Origin: Neisseria lisongii
GTDB lineage: Bacteria > Pseudomonadota > Gammaproteobacteria > Burkholderiales > Neisseriaceae
Assembly: GCF_028463985.1 (NCBI RefSeq)
Contig: NZ_CP116766.1
Coordinates: 1,798,001 to 1,862,000, forward strand
DNA: 64,000 nt
Direction of reading: 5' to 3'
How positions within the stretch are numbered: the first letter of the stretch is position 1; every line of letters begins with the position of its first letter. The translations under genes and the position numbers were made by a program. Shown piece after piece: positions 1 through 8,249 of this stretch. Under the pieces are notes generated by a model, which saw only the letters and a list, made by a program, of their open reading frames with translations, was not told the DNA's origin and searched no databases.

Positions 1-702
1 ATAAGGGGCGACACCTACCAAACCGGCAATCTGTTTATGCGATACTTTGCCCAATTCCGGCAACATCGCACATAAGGTCGCCGCAGTAGTCGGGCCGATA
101 CCTTTGATGCTTTGCAGCAGACTGCTTTTGTCGCCAAAATGAGTGTCGTTATGTTCTTCGATCTGTCTGTCCAAAGCAGCAATTAGTGCGTCGAAATGTG
201 CGATCAGTGCTTCAACACTTTGAATCTGTGTTTCATGTACCTGCTGCAAACGGTTTTTTTCGGCACTGCGCATTTCAACCAGTTGAGTGCGGCGGCTGAT
301 TAAGGCTTCGAGGATTTCTTCTGCCTCACTCGGCGGCGTATAGAGCTGCCGTTCCCAATCGGGCTTTTGTGTGATTACCTGTGCGTAAAACGCCAACATT
401 TTGGCATCGGCCGCATCGGTTTTGGTGAGTGATTGCGACTGTGCGAATTGGTGCGTCTGACGGGGATTGGCAATGATGACTTTGAATCCTGCCCGGTGCA
501 GTGCTTTGGCCAATGGGATTTCCAGTCCGCCGGTGCTTTCCATCACAACCAGTGAGACCTGATGTTTTTTCAGGTATTCGATGGTGTGGAGAAAGCCTTT
601 TTGGTTGTTGGTCTCGGTTTTGGTCTTTTTGGAAGACGTGATGCCGATAACGAAGTTTCGTTTGGCGATGTCGATACCGCCGTAGTTTTGGGTACTCATC
701 AT
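1..702 (-). CDS. IS110-family transposase, 5' part (runs off the window)
   Basis: On the minus strand an open frame runs without a stop from a double ATG at 702/699 to the window edge, giving about 234 residues beginning MMSTQNYGGIDIAKRNF. The N-terminal RuvC-like DEDD motifs are visible: D in GGIDIAK, E in VVMESTGG, and two D in TKTDAADAKM. A later stretch, SIKGIGPTTAATL, marks the start of the Tnp_20 (transposase_20) domain found in IS110/IS1111/Piv recombinases. The C-terminal catalytic serine region lies beyond the edge. It differs clearly from the prophage recombinase at 18563-19510, so this is a separate element. Family assignment is firm; which IS it belongs to cannot be told from here. 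Confidence 0.9.
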   Translation of the reverse strand, partial: MMSTQNYGGIDIAKRNFVIGITSSKKTKTETNNQKGFLHTIEYLKKHQVSLVVMESTGGLEIPLAKALHRAGFKVIIANPRQTHQFAQSQSLTKTDAADAKMLAFYAQVITQKPDWERQLYTPPSEAEEILEALISRRTQLVEMRSAEKNRLQQVHETQIQSVEALIAHFDALIAALDRQIEEHNDTHFGDKSSLLQSIKGIGPTTAATLCAMLPELGKVSHKQIAGLVGVAPY

Positions 703-863
703 AAACCTGTCTTGCATTCGGTTGTGTTGTCGGGCAACTGTCCGGTTGTGTTGATGGGTTGCCCGGCTTCCCTAAGCTACACAGCGGTTGTTGAACCTTG
801 GGTGCGCACGGGTGGCGGCCGGGCGGGTGTTGCTTGTTATGATACTGGAAGTTGGATATACAA
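703..863 (-). other. Non-coding end of the IS110 element, structured
   Basis: The 160 bases upstream of the transposase start contain no gene. They hold an 8-bp perfect inverted repeat, CGGGCAAC (731-738) with GTTGCCCG (758-765), plus other G/C-rich short pairings. IS110-group elements encode their bridge RNA in the non-coding end upstream of the transposase, so this segment is a plausible place for one. I could not fix the element end or find matching guides. The boundary near 863 is taken from where the flanking dispersed repeat begins. Confidence 0.3.
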
Positions 864-990
864 GCGTGCCTGTCTAAACAGGCACGTGTTCTTTAAATTC
901 CACATCAATGCCGTCTGAAAACCGAAGGTTTCGCTAAAACGAGGGTAACGAGTTTCTGCGAAGCTAAAATCAGATTTTCAGACGGCCTGT
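864..990. repeat. Dispersed repeat (cargcacgtgttcttt type) with paired DUS
   Basis: Contains a small hairpin (GTGCCTG ... CAGGCAC), then GTGTTCTTTAAATTCCACAT and two DUS copies in opposite orientation (about 911 and 977). Near copies lie at 19638-19777, 28930-29045, 33612-33775 and 48530-48680. It fills the gap between the transposase and the M16 gene, and the final inverted DUS may end transcription. Confidence 0.75.
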
Positions 991-1006
991 TTTGATGTTG
1001 AACGGA

Positions 1007-2308
1007 TTACTCCGCGCCGACAACGACGGTGCTGAAATCCGACAGATTCACCCGCCGCCGCCAAGCGTCTTTAATCTGCTGCACCGTCAGTTTGGACACT
1101 GCTTCGGGATAGCGTTGCAGATAATCGTCGGGCAGGTTGTACACGCCGATCAGGCTCAGATATTTGACCAGCTTGGCATTGGAATCGAAACGCAGCGGGA
1201 AGCCGCCGACAATATTGGCTTTGGCCTGCTTCAATTCCTCTTCGGTCGGGCCTTGGGCGATAAAGGTTTCGATAACGGATCGGGCGTTTGCCAGCGAGGC
1301 GCGGGCGTTTTTCTTTTGGGTGGAATATTCGATGCGCAGCGGGCCGGCCTGCGAAGCCGGTTCGAGTATGCTGTACACGCCGTAGGTATAGCCTTTTTCG
1401 TCCCGCAGTTTTTTCATCAGGCGGCTGTCGAAGCCGCCGCCGCCCAAAATGTAGTTACCGGCAACCAAAGCATAATAGTCGGGGTCGTTGCGTTGAATCA
1501 GCGGCATACCGAGAACAATATGCGCCTGCTCGCCGGCAAACGGCATTTCACTGGTTCGGGCTTGAGGTTTATCCACAGGTGCAATGCGGCTGTCGGTTTG
1601 GGTGGTGTCGGGTAAACCGTCGAGAGCCGCCGCCGCCAGTTTTTCCGCCTGAATACGGGTAACGTCGCCGACAATCGCAATCACGGCATTGTTTTTCGCA
1701 TAACGGCTGCGGTGGAAGGCACGAATGTCGTCCAAGCTGACTTTTTCCAGTCCGGCAACGGTGATATTGGCGCTGTTGCCGTAGGGGTGGTGCGGATAAA
1801 TCAGGCGGGTAAACATACGCTCTGCGGTGAAATCGGGTGTGGTTTCCCGCTGTTTGAGGGCGGTAACGGCCTGCTGTTTGCGGCGGGCGAACACGGCTGC
1901 ATCGAAGCGGGGAGCGGTCAGCGATTCGTTGAGCAGCGCCAGTGCAGCAGTGAGGTTGGTGCTTTGGCTCAGGCTGCGCAGGGAAACGGTGGCGGTTTCC
2001 TGTCCGCTGCTGCTGGCGATGTCGGCGGCGATGTCGTTGCTGCGCCGGTTAAAGGCTTCTTCGTCTAAACTTTTCGTACCGTCCGTGAGCAGGGCGGCGG
2101 TAAATTCGGCGGTTTGGGTGCTGCTGTCGGGGTTGAACACGCTTCCGGCACCTTTGAAGCTGATTTCTACATCGACAATCGGGTTTTCATGGCGTTCGAC
2201 CAGCAGCACCTGCGTGCCTTGCGGCGTGTGCCAGCGTTGGATGTTGATGTCGGCAAAAGCGGCGGCGGGCAGCAGGGCGGCAGCGAGGATGAAAGATTTG
2301 ATGGACAT
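1007..2308 (-). CDS. M16-family peptidase homologue, non-catalytic type
   Basis: A 433-residue protein with a signal peptide (MSIKSFILAAALLPAAAFA). It has the M16 fold (peptidase_M16 N domain, then the M16_C domain with ARYAKNNAVIAIVGDV and GGFDSRLMKKLRDEKGYTYG). The HxxEH zinc motif is absent where it should be: the equivalent region reads TAEFTAALLTDGT. It sits directly downstream of a catalytic M16 protein (2351-3664) with a 42-bp gap. Paired catalytic and non-catalytic M16 proteins usually form a heterodimeric periplasmic protease. The role in a complex is inferred from this pairing; the substrate is unknown. Confidence 0.88.
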   Translation of the reverse strand: MSIKSFILAAALLPAAAFADINIQRWHTPQGTQVLLVERHENPIVDVEISFKGAGSVFNPDSSTQTAEFTAALLTDGTKSLDEEAFNRRSNDIAADIASSSGQETATVSLRSLSQSTNLTAALALLNESLTAPRFDAAVFARRKQQAVTALKQRETTPDFTAERMFTRLIYPHHPYGNSANITVAGLEKVSLDDIRAFHRSRYAKNNAVIAIVGDVTRIQAEKLAAAALDGLPDTTQTDSRIAPVDKPQARTSEMPFAGEQAHIVLGMPLIQRNDPDYYALVAGNYILGGGGFDSRLMKKLRDEKGYTYGVYSILEPASQAGPLRIEYSTQKKNARASLANARSVIETFIAQGPTEEELKQAKANIVGGFPLRFDSNAKLVKYLSLIGVYNLPDDYLQRYPEAVSKLTVQQIKDAWRRRVNLSDFSTVVVGAE

Positions 2309-2350
2309 GGTGTTTTTCCGTAAAACTGGGTTGGCAAGGCCGTCTGAAAA

Positions 2351-3664
2351 TTATTGTCTGGCAGGGAAAACGATAACGGTGCTTGAGCGGCGTTCGGTTA
2401 GCAGTTTTGCCGCCTGCTGCACATCATCGGTGCTGACTTGTTGCAGACGGCGGCGGATTTCAGCTTCATCGGTGTAGCTGAAGCCCCGTATTTCCAAACG
2501 CCCCATCATGTCCGCCTGTGCCGACATTTCGTCTTTTTCATACACTTCGGCGGCGGCGCTCCACGCTTTCACCCGCTTGAGTTCGTCTTCGCTCACGCCG
2601 TGTTCGGCAATATCCCGAATTTCGGCACGCAGGGCATTGAGGGCGGCCTGCGGACTCACGTTTTCAGACGGCATGGCGGTGATGCTGAACAGCGGCATTT
2701 CCCGACTGAGCATATCGTAAGACGTGTCGGCGCTGAGCAGCATTTGTTTGCCCCGCACCAAACGGCTGTCGAGGCGGCTGGAAGAGTGTCCGGCGAGAAT
2801 GTCGGACAATACGTCCAACGCATAAGGCAGCCGCTCGCTGGTCTGCTTTAAGGCGGGAACCCGGAACGAGAGCGCCACCAGCGGCCGGTGGGTTACGGCA
2901 GATTCGGTTTCGGCATACGCCGGCGCACGCTCGGCAGGTTCGGCGGCCAGATGATTGCGTTTGGGCAGCGGCTTGGCGGGAATGTTGCCGAACAGATTTT
3001 CCACCGTTTGCAGCGTGGCTCGGGCATCGACATCGCCGACAATCACCAACACGGCATTGTTCGGCGCATAAAACTGTTTGTACCACGAGCGCAAATCAGC
3101 GGCTTTGAGCGTGTGCAAATCCTGCATATAGCCGATTACCGAGGCACGCATGGCGGGCAGGGTAAAGCTGCTCAAAAACACTTGTTCCCACATTTTTCCG
3201 GCCGCCGAGTCTTCGGTTCGCTGACGGCGTTCCTCCCGAATCACGTTCATTTCATTGAGAAAATCCCGATTGCTGAAATTCAGGTTGCGCATACGGTCGG
3301 CCTCAAGTTTGAGGACTTCCGGCAGATTGGCGGCAGCAATATGTTCGTAATACACCGTTTCGCTGCGGTCGGTGTAGGCATTGTTCTGTCCGCCCAAAGC
3401 CGCCACCCGACGGCTGAATTCGCCTGACGGCACCGACGGCGTTCCCTTAAACATCATGTGTTCCAAAGCATGGCTCAAGCCGCTTTTGCCGGTCTGCTCG
3501 TCTATGCTTCCGACTTTGTACCACAGCTGCGACACCGCCACCGGTGCGCGGCGGTCTTCTTTCACGATGACTTTCAAACCGTTGGACAGAGTTTGCGACA
3601 GCGTCTGCGCCCAAACCGGCTGGGCGAGCAGACACAAAACAGGAATCAGAAATTTGGCATACAT
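2351..3664 (-). CDS. M16-family zinc peptidase (catalytic subunit)
   Basis: A 437-residue protein with a signal peptide (MYAKFLIPVLCLLAQPVWAQ). The inverted zinc-binding motif HALEH is at residues 65-69, and the third ligand is a glutamate in NVIREERR around residue 145, the spacing expected for pitrilysin-type proteases. A second M16_C domain carries FYAPNNAVLVIVGDV. It is followed by a non-catalytic partner on the same strand, so the two probably form one operon and one periplasmic protease. Similar gene pairs are common in betaproteobacteria. Precise substrate not predictable. Confidence 0.92.
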   Translation of the reverse strand: MYAKFLIPVLCLLAQPVWAQTLSQTLSNGLKVIVKEDRRAPVAVSQLWYKVGSIDEQTGKSGLSHALEHMMFKGTPSVPSGEFSRRVAALGGQNNAYTDRSETVYYEHIAAANLPEVLKLEADRMRNLNFSNRDFLNEMNVIREERRQRTEDSAAGKMWEQVFLSSFTLPAMRASVIGYMQDLHTLKAADLRSWYKQFYAPNNAVLVIVGDVDARATLQTVENLFGNIPAKPLPKRNHLAAEPAERAPAYAETESAVTHRPLVALSFRVPALKQTSERLPYALDVLSDILAGHSSSRLDSRLVRGKQMLLSADTSYDMLSREMPLFSITAMPSENVSPQAALNALRAEIRDIAEHGVSEDELKRVKAWSAAAEVYEKDEMSAQADMMGRLEIRGFSYTDEAEIRRRLQQVSTDDVQQAAKLLTERRSSTVIVFPARQ

Positions 3665-3811
3665 ACAATCGTTCCATGCAGATAAGTTGCCCCATCATAT
3701 AGCGAAACCGCCGTTTTTGCCATGCCGTCTGAAAAACAGAACATCACAAAAACACAGATTTTCAGACGGCCTCGAAAACCGCCTGCTTTAGCGCCGCCGC
3801 CGAATATCCGA

Positions 3812-3817
3812 TATAAT
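3812..3817 (+). promoter_or_regulatory. Candidate -10 box for pgk
   Basis: TATAAT matches the sigma-70 -10 consensus and lies 40 bp upstream of the pgk start. The best upstream partner (TTTAGC near 3787) is weak and spaced 19 bp away, so this is only a candidate. Confidence 0.4.
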
Positions 3818-3857
3818 AGGCAGATTATTGACCGACAACGATTCAAGGACTGGGAAC

Positions 3858-5036
3858 ATGGCCTTTTTAAAACTGACCGAACAAAACGTAGCGGGCAAAA
3901 CCGTATTGATCCGTGCCGATATGAACGTGCCGTTTAAAGACGGCAGCATCAGCGACGACACCCGTATCCGTGCCTCGCTGGCATCCATCCGCTACTGTCT
4001 GGACAACGGCGCAGCCGTGATTGTAATGACCCATCTGGGCCGCCCGACCGAAGGCGAATTCCGTCCCGAAGACGACGTTGCACCGGTTGCCGCCCATCTG
4101 GGCAGCCTGTTGGGCAAAGAAGTCAAAGTATTGAACGACTGGCGGGAAAACCGCCCCGCATTGCAGGCGGGCGACGTGGTGATGTTGCAAAACGTGCGCA
4201 TCAACAAAGGCGAAAAGAAAAACGATTTGGAACTGGGCAAAGCCTATGCCGCCTTGTGCGACATCTTCGTCAATGATGCCTTCGGCACCGCCCACCGCGC
4301 GCAAGCATCCACCGAAGCCGTGGCGCAGGCCGCCCCCGTTGCCTGCGCCGGCGTATTGTTGGCGGCCGAGTTGGACGCTTTGGGCAAAGCCCTGAAAGAA
4401 CCCGCCCGCCCGATGGTGGCGATTGTCGCCGGCAGCAAAGTATCGACCAAATTAACCATTTTGGAATCGCTTGCCGATAAAGTCGATCAGCTGATTGTCG
4501 GCGGCGGCATTGCCAACACCTTTTTGCTCGCCGAGGGCAGAGCCATCGGCAAATCACTGGCAGAAGCCGATTTGGTGGGCGAGTCGGAAAAAATCATGGC
4601 AAAAATGGCCGCCAAAGGCGGCTCGGTGCCGTTGCCGAGCGATGTCGTAACCGCCAAAGAATTTGCCGAAAACGCCGCCGCCGAACACAAAGCGATTACC
4701 GAAGTGGCCGACGACGATATGATTTTGGACATCGGCAGCCAATCCGCCGCAGCCTTGGCCGAAATCCTGAAAAATGCCGGTACGGTGGTGTGGAACGGTC
4801 CGGTCGGCGTATTCGAATTCGACCAATTTGCCGGCGGCACCAAAGCACTGGCCGAAGCCATCGCCCAAAGCCAAGCCTTTTCCATTGCCGGCGGCGGCGA
4901 CACCTTGGCGGCGATTGCCAAATTCGGCGTAACCGACCAAATCAGCTACATCTCCACCGGTGGCGGCGCATTCTTGGAGTTTTTGGAAGGCAAGCAACTC
5001 CCCGCCGTTGCCGTATTGGAAAAACGGGCCGCTTAA
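3858..5036 (+). CDS. pgk: Phosphoglycerate kinase
   Basis: A 392-residue glycolytic enzyme, the usual bacterial length, converting 1,3-bisphosphoglycerate and ADP to 3-phosphoglycerate and ATP. Seen: the N-terminal substrate motif VLIRADMNVPFKDG, MTHLGRP, the hinge region VAIVAGSKVSTKLTIL, and the nucleotide-binding GGGDTLAA near the C-terminus. I chose the ATG at 3858 (MAFLKLTEQNV) because it aligns with the family N-terminus and has AAGGACTGGG upstream; an in-frame extension to 3828 adds non-homologous residues. It is monocistronic, followed by an inverted-DUS terminator. Confidence 0.98.
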   Translation: MAFLKLTEQNVAGKTVLIRADMNVPFKDGSISDDTRIRASLASIRYCLDNGAAVIVMTHLGRPTEGEFRPEDDVAPVAAHLGSLLGKEVKVLNDWRENRPALQAGDVVMLQNVRINKGEKKNDLELGKAYAALCDIFVNDAFGTAHRAQASTEAVAQAAPVACAGVLLAAELDALGKALKEPARPMVAIVAGSKVSTKLTILESLADKVDQLIVGGGIANTFLLAEGRAIGKSLAEADLVGESEKIMAKMAAKGGSVPLPSDVVTAKEFAENAAAEHKAITEVADDDMILDIGSQSAAALAEILKNAGTVVWNGPVGVFEFDQFAGGTKALAEAIAQSQAFSIAGGGDTLAAIAKFGVTDQISYISTGGGAFLEFLEGKQLPAVAVLEKRAA

Positions 5037-5048
5037 ACGCCGCACAAG

Positions 5049-5085
5049 GCCGTCTGAAAACAGGCAAAACGCCTTTTCAGACGGC
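5049..5085 (+). terminator. Inverted-DUS terminator after pgk
   Basis: GCCGTCTGAAAA pairs with TTTTCAGACGGC across a short loop that itself contains CAGGC/GCC pairing. It lies 13 bp after the pgk stop. Inverted DUS pairs serving as terminators are typical of Neisseria. Confidence 0.8.
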
Positions 5086-5253
5086 ATCAAGCCCTATTCT
5101 GAAGAAATTGGAAACAGCCAAGAAATACTGCAAACGGATCATACCGTGCATTCTGCAATCTAACCTCGTTCCGCCGACGGAGCAGGGGAGGGGAAAGGCA
5201 GTGTTTTTTGCTTATTCCGCTATAAAAAACCGCAATTCAAATAAGGAACACAA

Positions 5254-5502
5254 ATGCTCACGACCGAACAAGTCAAAGCCCTGATTGAGGGCGTAACCCC
5301 TTGCGAACATGTTGAAGTGGAGGGCGACGGCCACCACTTTTTCGCCGTTATCGTTTCCCCTTCTTTTGAAGGCAAAGCCCGCTTGGCACGCCACCGCCTG
5401 ATTAAAGACGGCCTGAAAAGCCATCTCGAAAGCAACGAACTGCACGCCCTGTCGATTTCCGTTGCCGCTACTCCCGCCGAATGGGCGGCTAAACAGGCAT
5501 AA
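5254..5502 (+). CDS. BolA/IbaG-family protein
   Basis: An 82-residue protein with the BolA fold. It has the EVEGDGHHFFAVIVSPSFEGKARLARHR segment, in which the histidine pair and the following SxxFEGKxxLxRHR pattern are the family signature, and ends LSISVAATPAEW. BolA-type proteins bind [2Fe-2S] clusters together with monothiol glutaredoxins. In many gammaproteobacteria the IbaG/YrbA type precedes murA. Here murA is nearby (6817-8070) but on the opposite strand, so a functional link is only suggestive. AAGGAACACAA precedes the ATG. Confidence 0.9.
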   Translation: MLTTEQVKALIEGVTPCEHVEVEGDGHHFFAVIVSPSFEGKARLARHRLIKDGLKSHLESNELHALSISVAATPAEWAAKQA

Positions 5503-5511
5503 AGTTTGGTG

Positions 5512-5769
5512 AGGCCGTCTGAAAATCGCAGATTTCGCTAAAATGAGCAAATCGGGTTTCTGCAAAGCAACCGCAGGTTTCGCAAAAACGAGTGTGAAGC
5601 AGCAACCGATTAAGTGATTTAGAGACCGTTTACCATCTGTTCCCCGTCCCGCCTAGCGGGAAGGGGTTAGGGGAAAGGTGGTTTTCTGATTTATCATAAA
5701 ATCAATGGATTGACTGTTCAGAAAATCGCTTCGTTCATTTTAGCGAAATCTGCGATTTTCAGACGGCCT
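5512..5769. repeat. 258-bp element with perfect 35-bp inverted ends
   Basis: Positions 5512-5546 and 5735-5769 are perfect reverse complements (35 bp), each beginning with an AG-DUS and continuing AAATCGCAGATTTCGC. Between them is a copy of the CCCGCC..GCGGG / AAGGGGTTAGGGG repeat (about 5640-5680), the same repeat family that the prophage uses as its target. No gene is present. This covers the gap between the BolA gene and hemJ. Confidence 0.85.
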
Positions 5770-5834
5770 GTTTATACAGAACAACGTGTACCACGCCGAC
5801 CGCCGCCGAAAACCGTTTTTCCAATGGCTCGAAT

Positions 5835-6266
5835 ATGAATCTCTATCCGTGGCTGAAACTGGCCCATCTGTTTTTTATCATTTCATGGTTTGCCGGACTG
5901 TTTTATCTCCCTCGAATTTACGTCAATCTGGCGCAAACCGATCCTGAAACCGAACCCGCCGCCTACCACCGCCTGCTCGGCATGGCGGAGCGGCTGTATA
6001 AATTTATGTCGCCGTGGGGCTGGGGTGCCGTGGTCTGCGGCGCAGCGATTCCGTTTGTTACCGGCTGGTGGGGAAACGGCTGGGTACATGTCAAACTCAC
6101 CATCGGGCTGGCGCTCTTGGGCTACCAGTTTTACTGCGGCCGCCTGCTGCAAGCATTTATCCGCCAACGCAACACCCGTTCGCACAAATGGTATCGGGTG
6201 TTTAACGAAATCCCCGTGCTGCTGATGATGGCGGCGCTGTATCTGGTGATGTTCAAACCGTTTTAA
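5835..6266 (+). CDS. hemJ: HemJ-type protoporphyrinogen IX oxidase
   Basis: A 143-residue protein with four predicted membrane helices and the HemJ/UPF0093 signatures: WLKLAHLFFIISWFAGLFYLPR near the N-terminus (conserved His11), VKLTIGLALLGYQ, and HKWYRVFNEIP. HemJ oxidises protoporphyrinogen IX to protoporphyrin IX at the inner membrane, the penultimate step of haem synthesis, in bacteria lacking HemG or HemY. A 9-bp gap separates it from the CYTH gene, so they are likely co-transcribed. Confidence 0.92.
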   Translation: MNLYPWLKLAHLFFIISWFAGLFYLPRIYVNLAQTDPETEPAAYHRLLGMAERLYKFMSPWGWGAVVCGAAIPFVTGWWGNGWVHVKLTIGLALLGYQFYCGRLLQAFIRQRNTRSHKWYRVFNEIPVLLMMAALYLVMFKPF

Positions 6267-6275
6267 AGGCACGCT

Positions 6276-6740
6276 ATGACCATTGAAATCGAACGCCGCT
6301 TTTTGCTGAAAAACGACGGCTGGCGGCAAACCGCTTCTGCTCCGCAACGCCTGCAGCAGGGCTATCTGAGCGTGGAAAAAGAACGCACCATCCGAGTCCG
6401 CATCATAGACGACAAAGCATGGCTGACGCTCAAAGGCTATATTTCCGATGTCAGCCGCAGCGAGTTTGAATACGAAATCCCCGCTGCCCACGCCCGAATC
6501 ATGATGGATACCATGTGTCCGTTTAAAATGGAGAAAAACCGCTATCGGGTGGACTTTGGCGGTTTCGTGTTTGAAATCGACGAATATTTCGGCGACAACG
6601 CCCCGCTGATGGTTGCCGAAATCGAATTGCCGGCCGAAGACACCGAGTTTCCCCGTCCCGACTGGCTGGGCGAAGAAATCACCGCCGATGGCAAATTCAC
6701 CAATGCGTATTTGAGCAAACACCCTTATTCGACTTGGTAA
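6276..6740 (+). CDS. CYTH-domain protein (triphosphate tunnel metalloenzyme)
   Basis: A 154-residue protein made of one CYTH domain. The N-terminal EIERRFLL is the ExExK-type metal-binding motif with Arg in place of Lys. Later charged strands are TIRVRIIDDKAWLTLKG, FEYEIP, KNRYRVDF, FEIDEYFGDN and AEIELPAED. Small bacterial CYTH proteins of this type often hydrolyse inorganic triphosphate (e.g. NeuTTM of Nitrosomonas); the substrate here is inferred. It ends convergent with murA at a shared inverted-DUS terminator. Confidence 0.9.
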   Translation: MTIEIERRFLLKNDGWRQTASAPQRLQQGYLSVEKERTIRVRIIDDKAWLTLKGYISDVSRSEFEYEIPAAHARIMMDTMCPFKMEKNRYRVDFGGFVFEIDEYFGDNAPLMVAEIELPAEDTEFPRPDWLGEEITADGKFTNAYLSKHPYSTW

Positions 6741-6750
6741 ACGACAAAAC

Positions 6751-6785
6751 AAAGCCGTCTGAAAATTCAATTTTCAGACGGCTTT
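6751..6785. terminator. Bidirectional inverted-DUS terminator
   Basis: AAAGCCGTCTGAAAA and its reverse complement pair over a 5-base loop, giving a stem with A/T runs on both sides, placed between two convergent genes. Confidence 0.85.
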
Positions 6786-6816
6786 AGCTTGAATATTTCA
6801 AAAATATTTCAAATTC

Positions 6817-8070
6817 TTACGCAGAAACCCGCTCGATTTTGGCACCGACGCCGCTGAGTTTCTTCTCAAAATGTTCGTAACCCCGATCCAAGTGATACAG
6901 GCGTTCGACAGTGGTTTCGCCCGAAGCCACCAAACCGGCAATCACCAAACAGGCAGAGGCGCGCAAATCCGTGGCCATCACGGTTGCGCCCGAAAGCTGT
7001 TCCACGCCCTGAACAAACGCAGTGTTGCCCTCGGTGGTAATGTTCGCACCCATGCGGTTGAGTTCGGGAACGTGCATAAAGCGGTTTTCAAAAATGGTTT
7101 CCACCACACGGCAGCTACCCTCGGCAACCGCATTCATCGCCATAAACTGCGCCTGCATATCGGTCGGGAAACCCGGATGCACGACAGTGCGGATATCCAC
7201 CGCTTTCGGCCGCTGCTGCATATCGATGGCAATCCAGTCGTCGCCCGCCTCAACCACCGCACCGGCTTCAACCAGCTTGTCCAACACCACTTCCATCGTT
7301 TTCGGCGCAGCATTGCGCAGCACCACTTTGCCGCCGGTCATCGCCACGGCGCAGAGGAACGTACCCGCCTCAATGCGGTCGGGAACCACGCTGTGTTCGC
7401 AGCCGTGCAGCTCTTTCACGCCCTCGACCGTCATGGTCGAAGTGCCGATACCGCTGATTTTCGCCCCCATTTTCACCAGACATTCCGCCAAATCGACCAC
7501 TTCCGGCTCGATGGCGCAGTTTTCCAAGACCGTCGTTCCTTCCGCCAGCGTCGCCGCCATCAGCAGGTTTTCCGTGCCGCCGACCGTTACCACGTCCATC
7601 ACCACCCGAGCGCCTTTCAGACGGCCTTTGGCTTTAACGTAACCGTGTTCGATGACGATTTCCGCGCCCATGGTTTCCAAGCCCTTCAAGTGCTGATCGA
7701 CCGGACGCGAACCGATGGCGCAGCCGCCCGGCAAGCTCACCTGCGCCTCGCCGAAACGTGCCAGCGTCGGGCCCAACACCAAAATCGAAGCCCGCATGGT
7801 GCTGACCAATTCATACGGCGCACAAGTATTATTGACCGTACCGCCGTTGATTTCAAATTCACTGATATTGTCGGTCAGCACCCGAGCGCCCATACCCTGC
7901 AGCAGCTTTTGCGTGGTTTTGACATCGGCGAGCATCGGCACATTTTTCAGCCGCAGCGTTCCCGAGGTCAGCAAACCGGCGCACATCAGCGGCAGAGCGG
8001 CATTTTTAGCACCCGATACAGTAATTTCACCGTTTAACGGGCCGTTGGCAGAGATTTTGAGTTTGTCCAC
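6817..8070 (-). CDS. murA: UDP-N-acetylglucosamine 1-carboxyvinyltransferase
   Basis: A 417-residue enzyme catalysing the first committed step of peptidoglycan synthesis: transfer of enolpyruvate from PEP to UDP-GlcNAc in the cytosol. Seen: SGAKNAALP near the N-terminus (Lys22, Asn23), the catalytic cysteine at residue 117 in LPGGCAIGSRPVDQHL (the residue targeted by fosfomycin), and HPGFPTDMQAQF. Length is standard. It is transcribed alone, convergent with the CYTH gene. Confidence 0.98.
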   Translation of the reverse strand: MDKLKISANGPLNGEITVSGAKNAALPLMCAGLLTSGTLRLKNVPMLADVKTTQKLLQGMGARVLTDNISEFEINGGTVNNTCAPYELVSTMRASILVLGPTLARFGEAQVSLPGGCAIGSRPVDQHLKGLETMGAEIVIEHGYVKAKGRLKGARVVMDVVTVGGTENLLMAATLAEGTTVLENCAIEPEVVDLAECLVKMGAKISGIGTSTMTVEGVKELHGCEHSVVPDRIEAGTFLCAVAMTGGKVVLRNAAPKTMEVVLDKLVEAGAVVEAGDDWIAIDMQQRPKAVDIRTVVHPGFPTDMQAQFMAMNAVAEGSCRVVETIFENRFMHVPELNRMGANITTEGNTAFVQGVEQLSGATVMATDLRASACLVIAGLVASGETTVERLYHLDRGYEHFEKKLSGVGAKIERVSA

Positions 8071-8178
8071 AGTTATTCTTTCATCAGCCGGTGCAGCCGC
8101 AGCGGTGCACTCGGAAAAGGTTTACAGATGGGCAAATTATAAGGGATTTTGCAGCGGCAATACAGAGGAAAAGACGAA

Positions 8179-8229
8179 AGGCCGTCTGAAAATCGGGTTT
8201 TAGCGAAACCTTCGGTTTTCAGACGGCCT
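8179..8229. terminator. Inverted-DUS pair downstream of the TonB receptor
   Basis: AGGCCGTCTGAAAATCGG faces a matching inverted copy across a short spacer (GTTTTAGCGAAACC..). It lies between the receptor's stop codon and the upstream region of murA. Confidence 0.7.
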
Positions 8230-8249
8230 GTCGTCAACCTGTGTTTATT

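Noticed and set aside
562..918. Open frame on the plus strand over the IS110 transposase
   Set aside because: It is antisense to a clear transposase and continues into dispersed repeat sequence; no family features.
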